From JAJFVC01 sp039698075 (GTDB lineage: Bacteria > Planctomycetota > Planctomycetia > Pirellulales > Thermoguttaceae): DNA of 64,000 bases. A model generated the notes under the pieces. That model had not been told where the DNA came from, did no database searches, and was given only the letters and a program-made list of their open reading frames with translations. The DNA is taken from the NCBI GenBank assembly GCA_039698075.1, contig JBDKTJ010000062.1:1-64000 (forward strand), given 5' to 3'. Both the position numbers and the translations under genes were made by a program. Positions 35,705 to 44,019 of the stretch are shown here, piece by piece. Numbering within the stretch: the stretch's first letter is position 1; every line of letters begins with the position of its first letter.

Positions 35705-38700
35705 TTACGAGCAGCCCATGCTCGTGCCGCAGTTGTAGCAGAGATAGCAGTTGCCGTTTCGGACGGTGATCGACCCGCAGTTGTCGCACGTGGGGGCGTC
35801 GGTCTGGAACGAAGCGAACTGCTCGCTGCGAGACATCAACGAACCAGGCGACGGGGCCGCCGGGCTGGCGGGGATGCGATCCATCACCGCGATGCTGGCC
35901 GACGTGCCGTTGCGTCGAGAGCCGTTCTTCGAGCTGTGTTGCCCGTTGCCCGAGACGACCCCCGACCCGTTCGACCCACTGGACCCGTTCGAGGAGCCAT
36001 TGCCGTTGGCCGATCCTTGGGCCTTGTTGGGCCCGCCAGCCGTCGTGGCGGCGGGCCGTCGCTCTGGGTCCGTGTCCCCCGCGTCTGGAGGCACCGACGA
36101 TCCGACCGGCGGCGCGGGCACTTTGTTGTTGGCCTCACGATAGCCCGGCAAGAATGTGTTGCCCAACCATCGAAAGATGTAATCGACCAGGCTTTTGGCG
36201 ATTTTGATGTCGGGATTTTTCGTAAAGCCTTGCGGCTCAAACCGGGTGTGCGAGAACTTATTCACGTACACTTCCAGAGGGACGCCATATTGCAGACTCA
36301 TCGAAACGGCCGTGCTGAAGCAATCCATCAGGCCGCTGATCGTGCTGCCCTCTTTGGCCATCGTGATGAACAATTCGCCGGGCCGTCCGTCGGGATACAG
36401 GCCCACGGTGATGTAGCCCTCGTGGCCGGAGATGCTGAACTTGTGGGTGATCGATGGTCGGGTGTCGGGCAGTCGTTCGCGGCGCGGCGCGGCGACCAGT
36501 TTCTCCGACGCCTTGTCCGATTTCGTCTTGGTCGACAGCGGCTGCACCTCTTTCGAGCCATCGCGGTAGATAGCCAGCGCTTTGAGCCCCAGCCGCCAGC
36601 CCTCCATGAACGCGTCGGCCACTTCCTCCGGCGTGCTTTCCTTCGGCATATTCACCGTTTTGGAGATGGCTCCGGAGATGAACGGCTGCGCGGCCGCCAT
36701 CATGCGGATATGCGCGCGCCAAGGAATCGAGCGATGTCCGTTCTTCGGCGGAAACGCGCAGTCGAACACCGGCAAGTGTTCGGGCTTCAAGCCTGCGGCG
36801 CCTTCGATCGTGTCGCGTTGGTTGATGTCGTCGAGAATCGCCGCGGTTTGGGCGTCGTCGTAGCCCAAGGCCTTCAAGGCCAGCGGAACCGTTTGGTTGA
36901 CGATCTTCAACATGCCGCCGCCGGCCAGTTGCTTGTACTTCACCAACGCGATGTCGGGCTCGATGCCGGTGGTGTCGCAGTCCATCATGAAGCTGATCGT
37001 GCCGGTGGGCGCCAACACCGTCGCCTGGGCGTTCCGGAAACCGTGCCGCTTGCCGTGCGTCAGCACGTCGTCCCACAGGTCGCGGGCGAACTGCTGCAAC
37101 GACTTCGGGCAATTTCTGATCTCCTCGACCTTCTGCCAGTGCATTTCCATGACGTGCAGCATCGGGTCGCGGTTCTTTTCGTACTCCGAAAACGGCCCGA
37201 CGGCCGCGGCCAACTCGGTGCTGGTGCGGCAGGCCGCCCCGTGCAAAATCGCCGTCAGCGCGCCGCACAATCCCCGGGCCTCGTCCGAATCGTAGGGCAA
37301 CCCGGAGGTCATCAGCAGGCTGCCGAGGTTTGAGAAACCCAGACCCAGCGGACGGAACCGATGGCTGTTCGTGGCGATCCGTTTGGTCGGATAGCTGGCG
37401 TGGTCGACCAAAATCTCTTGGGCGATGAACACCAGCCGGCAGGCCGACACAAACCGTTCGACGTCGAACTGGCTGTCCTCGCCGCGGAACTTCATCAGGT
37501 TGATGCTCGCCAGGTTGCAGGCCGAGTCGTCGACGAACATGTACTCGCTGCACGGATTGCTCGCGTTGATCCGGCCTGAGGTCGGGCAGGTGTGCCAGCG
37601 GTTGATCGTCGTGTCATATTGCACGCCCGGATCGCCGCAACACCAAGCCGACTGCGCCATGCGTTGGAACATGTCGCGGGCCTGATAGACCGGGCCCGAC
37701 TTGCTCGCATCGGTGACCCAATGCGTGGTCCACGGGCGATCGGCCTCGACGGCTTTCATGAAATCGTCGCTCAGCCGGACCGAGAGGTTCGCGTTTTGGA
37801 ACAGAACCGTGTCGTAGGCTTCTTGCGGATCGTAGCCCTGCTCGACCAGGGTGCGGACTTTTTTCTCCTCGCGGCTCTTGCACTCGATGAACTCCATCAC
37901 GTCGGGATGCCAATCCTTGATCGACTGCATCTTGGCCGCCCGGCGCGTTTTGCCGCCGCTCTTGACCACCGCCGCGATCTGATCGTACACCCGCATGAAC
38001 GACAGCGGACCCGACGGACGTCCGCCGCCGGACAGCTTTTCGCGGCAAGAACGCAAGGTCGACAGATCGGTGCCCGTCCCGGAACCGAACTTGAAGAGCA
38101 TGGCCTCGCTTCGGGCCAGCTCCATGATGTCTTCCATGTTGTCCTGCACGCTTTGGATGAAGCAGGCCGAGGCTTGCGGGAACTCGTAGGGGTTCTCCGG
38201 CTGAACGGCCTCATCGCTCGTGGCGTCCCAATGCCAGTTGCACATCGCCCCCTTGATGCCGTACTGATGGTACAGCCCGACGTTGAACCACACCGGCGAA
38301 TTGAACGACGCGAATTGGTGCAGACACAACCAGCACAGTTCGCGATAAAACCGCTCGCCGTCTTCGTTGCTGGCAAAATAGCCGTCCGCGACGCCCCAAT
38401 CGGCGATGGTGCGGCAAACGCGATGGACCAACGGGCGAATGCCCTTCTCGCGCTCGGCGGTGCCCACTTCGCCGTAAAAATATTTGTTCGCCACGACGTT
38501 CGTGGCCAGTTGACTCCACTCGACCGGCATTTCGCAGTCGGTCTGCTCGAACAACACTTCGCCGCCTTCCCCTTTGATCGCGGCCGTGCGCAGATCCCAT
38601 TCGACCGTATCGAACGGATTGGTTCCGTCGTCGGGGCAAAACACGGCCGGAACGGAAAGGCCCAGGACCGACGGCTTCGTCGCTTTCAGAGCTGCGGGTT

Positions 38701-38752
38701 GCTCGGCCGTTATCGCTGAAGCGCGCGCGGGCACGCGATCGACCTTATCCAT
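35705..38752 (-). CDS. nrdJ: Adenosylcobalamin-dependent (class II) ribonucleotide reductase
   Basis: This 1015-aa enzyme reduces ribonucleotides to deoxyribonucleotides using B12 and needs no oxygen. Visible hallmarks are FNSPVWFNVG, the active-site region CSEYMFVDDSACNLASINL (NPCSE), and the barrel segments PLGLGFSNLGSLL and VLAPTGTISFMMDCDTTGIEPD. After a Gly/Ser/Asn-rich linker (about 925-975) the C-terminus has a zinc-ribbon-like pair (CDNCGSITVRNGNCYLCYNCG) with redox Cys. The ATG at 38752 was chosen because the upstream extension would run into the promoter. NrdR boxes lie ahead. Confidence 0.93.
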   Translation of the reverse strand: MDKVDRVPARASAITAEQPAALKATKPSVLGLSVPAVFCPDDGTNPFDTVEWDLRTAAIKGEGGEVLFEQTDCEMPVEWSQLATNVVANKYFYGEVGTAEREKGIRPLVHRVCRTIADWGVADGYFASNEDGERFYRELCWLCLHQFASFNSPVWFNVGLYHQYGIKGAMCNWHWDATSDEAVQPENPYEFPQASACFIQSVQDNMEDIMELARSEAMLFKFGSGTGTDLSTLRSCREKLSGGGRPSGPLSFMRVYDQIAAVVKSGGKTRRAAKMQSIKDWHPDVMEFIECKSREEKKVRTLVEQGYDPQEAYDTVLFQNANLSVRLSDDFMKAVEADRPWTTHWVTDASKSGPVYQARDMFQRMAQSAWCCGDPGVQYDTTINRWHTCPTSGRINASNPCSEYMFVDDSACNLASINLMKFRGEDSQFDVERFVSACRLVFIAQEILVDHASYPTKRIATNSHRFRPLGLGFSNLGSLLMTSGLPYDSDEARGLCGALTAILHGAACRTSTELAAAVGPFSEYEKNRDPMLHVMEMHWQKVEEIRNCPKSLQQFARDLWDDVLTHGKRHGFRNAQATVLAPTGTISFMMDCDTTGIEPDIALVKYKQLAGGGMLKIVNQTVPLALKALGYDDAQTAAILDDINQRDTIEGAAGLKPEHLPVFDCAFPPKNGHRSIPWRAHIRMMAAAQPFISGAISKTVNMPKESTPEEVADAFMEGWRLGLKALAIYRDGSKEVQPLSTKTKSDKASEKLVAAPRRERLPDTRPSITHKFSISGHEGYITVGLYPDGRPGELFITMAKEGSTISGLMDCFSTAVSMSLQYGVPLEVYVNKFSHTRFEPQGFTKNPDIKIAKSLVDYIFRWLGNTFLPGYREANNKVPAPPVGSSVPPDAGDTDPERRPAATTAGGPNKAQGSANGNGSSNGSSGSNGSGVVSGNGQHSSKNGSRRNGTSASIAVMDRIPASPAAPSPGSLMSRSEQFASFQTDAPTCDNCGSITVRNGNCYLCYNCGTSMGCS

Positions 38753-38802
38753 GATGATGTTCCTTGATTCCGTAAGGAGGCGATGAAAAAATGGTATCCG
38801 TC

Positions 38803-38849
38803 CCACTATATATTGTACAGAGCGGTCGAGTGACCACAACATACAGCCG
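38803..38849 (-). promoter_or_regulatory. Tandem NrdR boxes over the nrdJ promoter
   Basis: Box 1, CCACTATATATTGTAC at 38803-38818, matches 13 of 16 bases of the NrdR consensus (ACACWATATATWGTGT). A weaker box starts 31 bases away at 38834, about 10 of 16, in the spacing known for paired NrdR sites. On the minus strand a -10-like TACAAT (38812-38817) and a -35-like TTGTGG (38834-38839) are 16 bases apart and lie inside the boxes. NrdR, the ATP/dATP-sensing repressor, would block RNA polymerase. The nrdR gene itself is not in the window. Confidence 0.8.
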
Positions 38850-39057
38850 AGAACGTCCTAATTTAGCGATTTCTTGACGTTGGTCAACGGGTCGGCCAAG
38901 AGTTGTTTTAAGATGGCATGCGGCAACAAGTTGCGGCAATCCGCCTTGCTGACAATGCTAGCGTTCACTGTGGGAAGATGTATCGGAAATACCTTGTTTT
39001 CCAGGGGTTTGGGAGTTTTCGGACACTGCCCGATTGTGAATGAAAAAAATCGAGAAG

Positions 39058-40266
39058 CTACGAAGACTGTGCAGTCTCGGTCGATAGCTTTCTTGCCCAG
39101 TCGGCCAACAACCGACCGACGTCGCGACATTCGGCGAGCGTCTCCGGCGTCGGACGATATTGAGCCCGGATCGGGTCGCGAATAACCTGCCATTCGAGTC
39201 GGCTGCGCAGGGCTTCGTCGATGGCCTCGGCAGCGCCTTTGCCCCAGCCGTAAGAGCCGAACGCGACGGCGGCTTTGCCTAAAGGACGCAGTCCCTCTAG
39301 ATAGTTGAGCGTCGCGGCCGCCATCGGCATCATGTTGCGATTGAGCGTCGCGGAGCCGAACGCCACGGCCGCCGCGTCGAGCGTTTCGGTGGCGATGTGC
39401 GTCAGGTTGGAGCGTCGGATAAAGATCAGTTGGGCGTCGATGCCCGGCTGCGAGGCGCCTTCCCAAATGGCCCGGCCCATCATGGCCGTGCTTTCCCACA
39501 TCGTGTCGTAGATCACCAGCACCTTGGGCTTCGGCCGATGGTTGGCCCAACCGCGATAGGCCTCGATGATTTGCGGGGCGTGGCTGCGCCAGATCAGTCC
39601 GTGGCTGGGTGCGATCATTTCGATCGGCAGCTTGGCGACGCCGTCCAGGACGTTCAGCACCGCCTTGGCGTAGGGCATCACGATGTTGGCGTAATAGGTC
39701 AGGGCCTCTTGCATCACGATGGCCAGGTCGGCCTCGTCGTCGAACCGCGCGCTGGTGGCGTAATGCTGGCCGAAGGCGTCCATCGAGAACAGCAACTTCT
39801 CCTCGGGCACGTAGGTGAACATCGACTCGGGCCAGTGGACCATCGGGGTTTCGACGAACTGGAGCGATCGCCGGCCCAGCGGCAGACGGTCGCCGTTGGC
39901 GACGATTTGCGTCTTCCAAGGCAGATCGCCGAAATACTGGCGGAGCGTCGCGGCGCACTTTTTGTCGCACACCAGCGTGGCTTGCGGCAGCGCGGCCATC
40001 ACTCGGGCCAGCGCGCCGGCATGGTCCGGTTCGGCGTGATTGCACACGACGTAATCGACCCGGGCCAAGTCCGTGTGCGAGGCGACGTTGCGCAGCAGTT
40101 GGTCGGCGAACGGGGCTTTGACGGTGTCGACCAGCGCGGTCTTTTCGTCCCGCACCAGATAGGCGTTGTACGTGGCGCCGCGCTGGACGTCGTAGCTGTG
40201 GAAATCGCGGATGGTCCAGTCGACGACGCCGACCCAATCGATGTCTTTGCGAAGCGTGGTATTCAT
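39058..40266 (-). CDS. Flavodiiron protein (A-type flavoprotein)
   Basis: Flavodiiron proteins reduce O2 to water or NO to N2O. The 402-aa protein has a metallo-beta-lactamase-like domain with the expected diiron ligands: His77, Glu79, Asp81, His82 (in HAEPDHAG), His144, Asp163 and His222. A flavodoxin-like FMN domain starts near residue 245 (VLVIYDTMWESTAMM) and includes GSYGWGKGAAEAI. It has no rubredoxin extension, so an external electron donor is needed. It is the last gene of the minus-strand run with perR, ferritin, peroxiredoxin and the metal permease, which suits O2 detoxification. Confidence 0.93.
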   Translation of the reverse strand: MNTTLRKDIDWVGVVDWTIRDFHSYDVQRGATYNAYLVRDEKTALVDTVKAPFADQLLRNVASHTDLARVDYVVCNHAEPDHAGALARVMAALPQATLVCDKKCAATLRQYFGDLPWKTQIVANGDRLPLGRRSLQFVETPMVHWPESMFTYVPEEKLLFSMDAFGQHYATSARFDDEADLAIVMQEALTYYANIVMPYAKAVLNVLDGVAKLPIEMIAPSHGLIWRSHAPQIIEAYRGWANHRPKPKVLVIYDTMWESTAMMGRAIWEGASQPGIDAQLIFIRRSNLTHIATETLDAAAVAFGSATLNRNMMPMAAATLNYLEGLRPLGKAAVAFGSYGWGKGAAEAIDEALRSRLEWQVIRDPIRAQYRPTPETLAECRDVGRLLADWARKLSTETAQSS

Positions 40267-40332
40267 GGCGGTGGCTAAAAACGTCTCTTTTGAGGATGAT
40301 GATTAAAAAGGCCGTTGCACGAATGCGATGGT

Positions 40333-41598
40333 TCAACGCGGGACGCCGGGGCCATCGACCACCGTCGCTTGATAGCCGGCCGCTTGAACGGCGTCCAACA
40401 ATTCCTGCGGAATAATGTTTTCGCCGGCGACGACGGCCCATCCCTGCTCGGCGTTGACCTCGACGCGGGTGACGCCGTGGCAGCTTTGCAGGGCTTTGGC
40501 GACCGCTGCTTCGCAATGGCCGCAATGCATGCCGGCGACGGCCAACCGAATGGCATGATCGTCGGAGGAGCCGTCAGGCGTCGCGGTTCGTCGGAACTTT
40601 GCCAAAAAGGACGCGGCCAACATGCCCAACAACAACACGGCCCAGAACGTCGAGAGCCAGGAGCCGGCCATCATTTCGTGGGCGTGCTCGGCCGACGACA
40701 ACATTTCCACGTGAAAGTTCGGCAAGATGACGTTGAGCGTCAGTCCGGCGACCACGGCGCTGAGGGCGATGGTCAGTAAATACAAAACGGCGTTTCGACC
40801 GCCCAGCACTTTCCAAAGCGTTGCGATCGTCGCGGCGTTGGTGGCCGGTCCGGCGATCAAAAACGCCAGCGCCGCGCCGGGCGACGCCCCCAGGTGCAAC
40901 AGTCCGACCGCGATCGGCACGGACGCCGAGGCGCAGACATACAGCGGAATGCCCAAGGCCATGGCCAGCAGGATCGACGAAACGCCGCCGCCCAAGTAAG
41001 CGTGCCATTGGTTGGGCGAGGCCAATGCGCCGACCGCGCCGGCGATCAAAATGCCGACCAACAACGGCCCGCCGATGTCGCGGGGCAGCGTCAAAAAACC
41101 GTACTCCAGCGCGCGGCGAACGACGCCGTGCCGTCCGCGATCGGCGCAACAGGCGTCGGTGCACACGGTCGGCCTCGACGAATCTTCGCCGTCCGACGTC
41201 TCGGGCAAGTCGTCGAACAGCATGACCAGCAGTCCGCCGAGCAGCCCGGTCAGCAGCGCGACCACGGGCCGATACACCGCAAAAACGCCGCCCAACAGCG
41301 AGTACGTCACCGCGATGCTGTCCACGCCGGTCTGAGGCGTCGACAACAGAAACGAAGTGGTCGCGGCGCGGCTCGCCCCGTGACGTCGAAACGCCGCCGA
41401 GACGGGAATCACGCCGCACGAGCACAAAGGCAACGGCACGCCCAGCAGCGACGCCCTCCAGACGGGTCCGAAGCCGCGACCGCCCAGATGCCGCTCGACA
41501 AACTCCGGCGAGACGCACACCGACAGCAAGCCGGCCACGAAAAAACCAAACAACAAATAGGGCGACATTTGGCCCAGCACGAGCCAACTGCCGCCCAA
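40333..41598 (-). CDS. Metal permease (DUF318/SO_0444-type) with C-terminal HMA domain
   Basis: The protein is 421 aa, with about eight TM segments in two halves. The conserved motif PLPLCSCGVIPVSAAFRRHG is followed by STPQTG in the first half, and GPATNAATI lies in the second. A cytoplasmic His/Cys linker (CTDACCADRGRHG) separates the halves. The C-terminus is an HMA metal-binding domain with GMHCGHC. It probably exports Cu, Zn or a similar ion. The only start codon in frame is TTG 41598, but the coding sense seems to extend 32 codons further to a TAG at 41695. The gene follows the peroxiredoxin. Confidence 0.85.
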   Translation of the reverse strand: MGGSWLVLGQMSPYLLFGFFVAGLLSVCVSPEFVERHLGGRGFGPVWRASLLGVPLPLCSCGVIPVSAAFRRHGASRAATTSFLLSTPQTGVDSIAVTYSLLGGVFAVYRPVVALLTGLLGGLLVMLFDDLPETSDGEDSSRPTVCTDACCADRGRHGVVRRALEYGFLTLPRDIGGPLLVGILIAGAVGALASPNQWHAYLGGGVSSILLAMALGIPLYVCASASVPIAVGLLHLGASPGAALAFLIAGPATNAATIATLWKVLGGRNAVLYLLTIALSAVVAGLTLNVILPNFHVEMLSSAEHAHEMMAGSWLSTFWAVLLLGMLAASFLAKFRRTATPDGSSDDHAIRLAVAGMHCGHCEAAVAKALQSCHGVTRVEVNAEQGWAVVAGENIIPQELLDAVQAAGYQATVVDGPGVPR

Positions 41599-41709
41599 GA
41601 TTTCTTTGAATCCGTCCCTGACATCTTCAAAAAACGGCCGCTCAAAGCGTGCATTGCCGCTGGACGGGTCGGACGCCGCTTCGAACTGAAATCCCTATAG
41701 CATTCTATC

Positions 41710-42300
41710 CTAACCGGCGTGTTTGGCCAGATAGGAAGCCACGCCGTGGGCCGTCGGCTGCATCGCCTCTTGGCCGGCGTGCCAGTTAGCCGGACACACG
41801 TCGCCGTGCTCCTCGTGGAACTGCAAGGCGTCCAAGATTCGCAGGGCCTCGTCCACATTGCGTCCCAGCGGCAGGTCGTTGATCAACGCGTGCCGCACCA
41901 CGCCCTGACGGTCGATCAGGAACAGGCCGCGCAACGCCACTCCGGAATCCAACAGGACGCCGAAGCTGCGGGCGATGTCCTTGGTCAGGTCCGAAACGAG
42001 CGGATACTGGATCGGTCCGATGCCGCCGGCCTTGCGAGGCGTGTTCTTCCACGCCAGATGCGTGTAGTGCGAGTCGACCGAGACGCCCAGCACTTGGGCG
42101 TTCTTTTGGACGAACTTCGCCAACGCCGCGTCGAACGCGACGATCTCGGACGGGCAGACGAACGTGAAGTCCATCGGGTAGAAGAACAACACGACGTACT
42201 GCCCTCGGTAGGATGACAATTTCACTTCGGCGAACGAATTGTCGGGCATCACCGCCTGGGCGGCGAAATCCGGAGCTTCTTTCGTGACTAACGTGCACAT
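41710..42300 (-). CDS. Typical 2-Cys peroxiredoxin (AhpC/Prx1 type)
   Basis: This 196-aa thiol peroxidase reduces H2O2 and organic peroxides. The peroxidatic Cys49 is in FTFVCPSE and the resolving Cys169 in GDVCPANW, with the YF-like C-terminal tail (ASYLAKHAG) beyond it. The ATG at 42300 follows AAAGGAA. It is 156 bases after ferritin on the same strand, with an inverted-repeat element in that gap, and precedes the metal permease. The PerR-controlled setting suggests peroxide induction. Confidence 0.93.
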   Translation of the reverse strand: MCTLVTKEAPDFAAQAVMPDNSFAEVKLSSYRGQYVVLFFYPMDFTFVCPSEIVAFDAALAKFVQKNAQVLGVSVDSHYTHLAWKNTPRKAGGIGPIQYPLVSDLTKDIARSFGVLLDSGVALRGLFLIDRQGVVRHALINDLPLGRNVDEALRILDALQFHEEHGDVCPANWHAGQEAMQPTAHGVASYLAKHAG

Positions 42301-42334
42301 TGGAATGGTTCCTTTCCATCGTCAAAGGTTTTTT

Positions 42335-42443
42335 ACCACGGAGACACGGGGAACACGGAGAAGATTTTTTGGACGCCTTGGGCCTTCCGGCGATTGTGGA
42401 TTTCTTCCACCTTCCTCTCCGTGACCTCCGTGTCTCCGTGGTG
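42335..42443. mobile_element. Short CACGGAGACACGGAG inverted-repeat element in the perR operon
   Basis: ACCACGGAGACACGGGGAAC starts at 42335 and the inverted CTCCGTGTCTCCGTGGTG ends at 42443, so the ends match those of the elements at 3971-4127 and 55517-55679. The roughly 70-base core differs, so this is a shorter or different internal form. It lies between ferritin and peroxiredoxin and could form an mRNA hairpin there. Confidence 0.75.
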
Positions 42444-42456
42444 CTTTTCTTTTAGG

Positions 42457-42951
42457 TTACTTCGCGCCGCGCTGGCCGAGTTGCTGGTCAATCATGTGCA
42501 GCCCGACGCCGCTGTCGCCGACGCGATTAAGTTGCGAGACGATCAACTGGGCGGCGGCTTCTTCCTCGACTTGCTCGCGAGCGAACCATTCGAGGAAATC
42601 GTGGCTTGCGCCGTCTCGTTCCATGGCGACCAGATTCATCAACTCGTTGATCATGGTGGAGATTTTCACCTCGTGTGCGTAGGCGTCCTTGAAAGCCTCA
42701 AGCGGCGCGGTCCACTCGCCCTTGGGCGACGCGATCTCGCTGAGGTTGACTCGGCCGCTACGATCGTTCACGTAGTCGAAAATCCGCATCGCGTGTTGAT
42801 GTTCTTCGCCGGCTTGCACCACCATCCAGTGGGCCATGCCTTTCAAGTCTTCCGACTCGAAATAGGCGGCCATCGAAAGGTACAAGTATTCGGAAGCCAA
42901 CTCCGCGTTGATCTGCTGGTTCAACGCCGCTTGCACTTTGGAATTCAACAT
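42457..42951 (-). CDS. ftn: Ferritin (FtnA type)
   Basis: Ferritin oxidises Fe(II) and stores it as a mineral core. The 164-aa protein from ATG 42951 aligns with bacterial ferritin. It has the ferroxidase ligands Glu17, Glu50 and His53 (GEEHQHAMRIFDY), and later acidic residues in FLEWFAREQVEEE. It starts 14 bases after perR, so it is almost certainly co-transcribed and PerR-controlled, limiting Fenton chemistry. An upstream ATG would overlap perR and is unlikely. Confidence 0.93.
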   Translation of the reverse strand: MLNSKVQAALNQQINAELASEYLYLSMAAYFESEDLKGMAHWMVVQAGEEHQHAMRIFDYVNDRSGRVNLSEIASPKGEWTAPLEAFKDAYAHEVKISTMINELMNLVAMERDGASHDFLEWFAREQVEEEAAAQLIVSQLNRVGDSGVGLHMIDQQLGQRGAK

Positions 42952-42965
42952 GATTTTGCTCCTGC

Positions 42966-43394
42966 TTACGTTTCTTTCAAAATGGAAGTACGTTCGTTTC
43001 GTCGGGCGTTGCACGCCGGACAAAGTCCAAAATATTCCAGCCGCCGTCCCAAAAACTGGTAGCCTCGCCAAGCATGGGTCGGCGGTGCGACAGGGTCAAG
43101 CGACGGTGCGAAAACATCGTCCACTCGCCCGCAATCGACGCACCGAAAATGGTCGTGAGGCCGAATGTCGCCATCGAACCGGGCCTCGCCGCCGGCCTGG
43201 TCCAACTTCCGGACCAACCCGACTTGGACCAAACGCTCCAAGTTGCGATAAACCGTACCCAGGCTAATTTTAGGCAGCCGGCGACGAACGATCCCGTGCA
43301 GCACCGCCGCGGTGGGGTGTGAGGTGAGCTTTCGCAGCTCCTCCAGGATCACCTGCCGTTGTCGTGTGTTGCGTTGGAATTGTTCGTTGGTCAT
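42966..43394 (-). CDS. perR: PerR-type Fur-family peroxide regulator
   Basis: This 142-aa metal-dependent repressor senses peroxide through iron-catalysed oxidation. The winged-helix N-terminus is followed by the dimer domain. The five regulatory-metal ligands of Bacillus PerR have counterparts: His26, Asp74, His80, His82 and Asp93. Asp, not Glu, at the last site favours PerR over Fur. The structural zinc pairs CVDCG and CPACN are present. GAGGTGA precedes the ATG. An inverted-repeat operator overlaps its own promoter. It leads the stress operon. Confidence 0.9.
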   Translation of the reverse strand: MTNEQFQRNTRQRQVILEELRKLTSHPTAAVLHGIVRRRLPKISLGTVYRNLERLVQVGLVRKLDQAGGEARFDGDIRPHDHFRCVDCGRVDDVFAPSLDPVAPPTHAWRGYQFLGRRLEYFGLCPACNARRNERTSILKET

Positions 43395-43409
43395 CAGTTC
43401 ACCTCACGC

Positions 43410-43445
43410 TAATAGATATTATTACTGATATCGGAAAAATGTCAA
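43410..43445 (-). promoter_or_regulatory. perR promoter with overlapping PerR-like box
   Basis: TAATAGATATTATTA (43410-43424) is an inverted repeat (5-bp arms, 5-bp spacer) that matches 10 of 14 defined bases of the Bacillus PerR box. On the minus strand, -35 TTGACA (43440-43445) is perfect and -10 TAATAT (43416-43421) lies 18 bases away, inside the box. This implies autorepression of the perR-ferritin-peroxiredoxin-permease-flavodiiron run. The rest of 43446-43611 shows no gene. Confidence 0.7.
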
Positions 43446-43611
43446 GAGGAGTTGATAAAAATATTGGATCCATTCCACACGGGGGAGGTGCAGCGACCAG
43501 CGCACACGGGCACCGTTCCCCTAAAAACAAAGGGAATTCGTCAAGAAAAAGCCCCGTCGCCCGACATTTTGCCAAGCGAGAGCTACAGTCCGCGCCGTCT
43601 GAAAAACCGCC

Positions 43612-43926
43612 CTACCCGACCGTGATCTTGTTGATCTTCACGCGGGTGTAGAGCTGACGATGGCCGGTCTTGCGGCGATAACCCTTGCGACGACGGGCCT
43701 TTTGGATGGTCAGCTTCGGACCTTGAGCTACGGAGAGCACCTCGGCGGTCACCGTGGCGCCGTTCAGCACAGGCTGTCCCACTTGCAGCGACTGCTCATC
43801 ACGATAGGCCAACACCCGATCAAACGTCACTTGATCGCCGGCTGCGAGGTCGCGGTAATCGATATCGAGCTCTTGACCTTCTTCGACTTTGAACTGGCGT
43901 CCACCTTCGACGATAATCGCGTACAT
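43612..43926 (-). CDS. rplU: 50S ribosomal protein L21
   Basis: L21 is a 23S-rRNA-binding protein of the large subunit. The 104-aa protein from ATG 43926 starts MYAIIVEGGRQFKVEEGQEL and ends in the family signature RRRKGYRRKTGHRQLYTRVKI. AGGAA precedes the start. It follows rne/rng on the same strand, an arrangement widely seen in bacteria. The usual next gene rpmA (L27) is absent, because perR follows instead. Confidence 0.95.
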   Translation of the reverse strand: MYAIIVEGGRQFKVEEGQELDIDYRDLAAGDQVTFDRVLAYRDEQSLQVGQPVLNGATVTAEVLSVAQGPKLTIQKARRRKGYRRKTGHRQLYTRVKINKITVG

Positions 43927-44019
43927 GGGATATTCCTGAAAACTATCTCTGGTCCAAATCGGCAAACTGCTAAGTTTACCAGAACTGGCACGAGTTGTTC
44001 AAGGGGAGCTGGAACCGAC

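Noticed and set aside
38753..39057. B12 riboswitch upstream of nrdJ
   Set aside because: No B12-box-like word or long folded leader is seen, and the RNR is B12-dependent, so such control is not expected. NrdR boxes explain the region better.
43446..43611. Intrinsic terminator after rplU
   Set aside because: TTCCCT/AGGGGAA with a 9-base loop is weak and lacks a proper T run on the minus strand.
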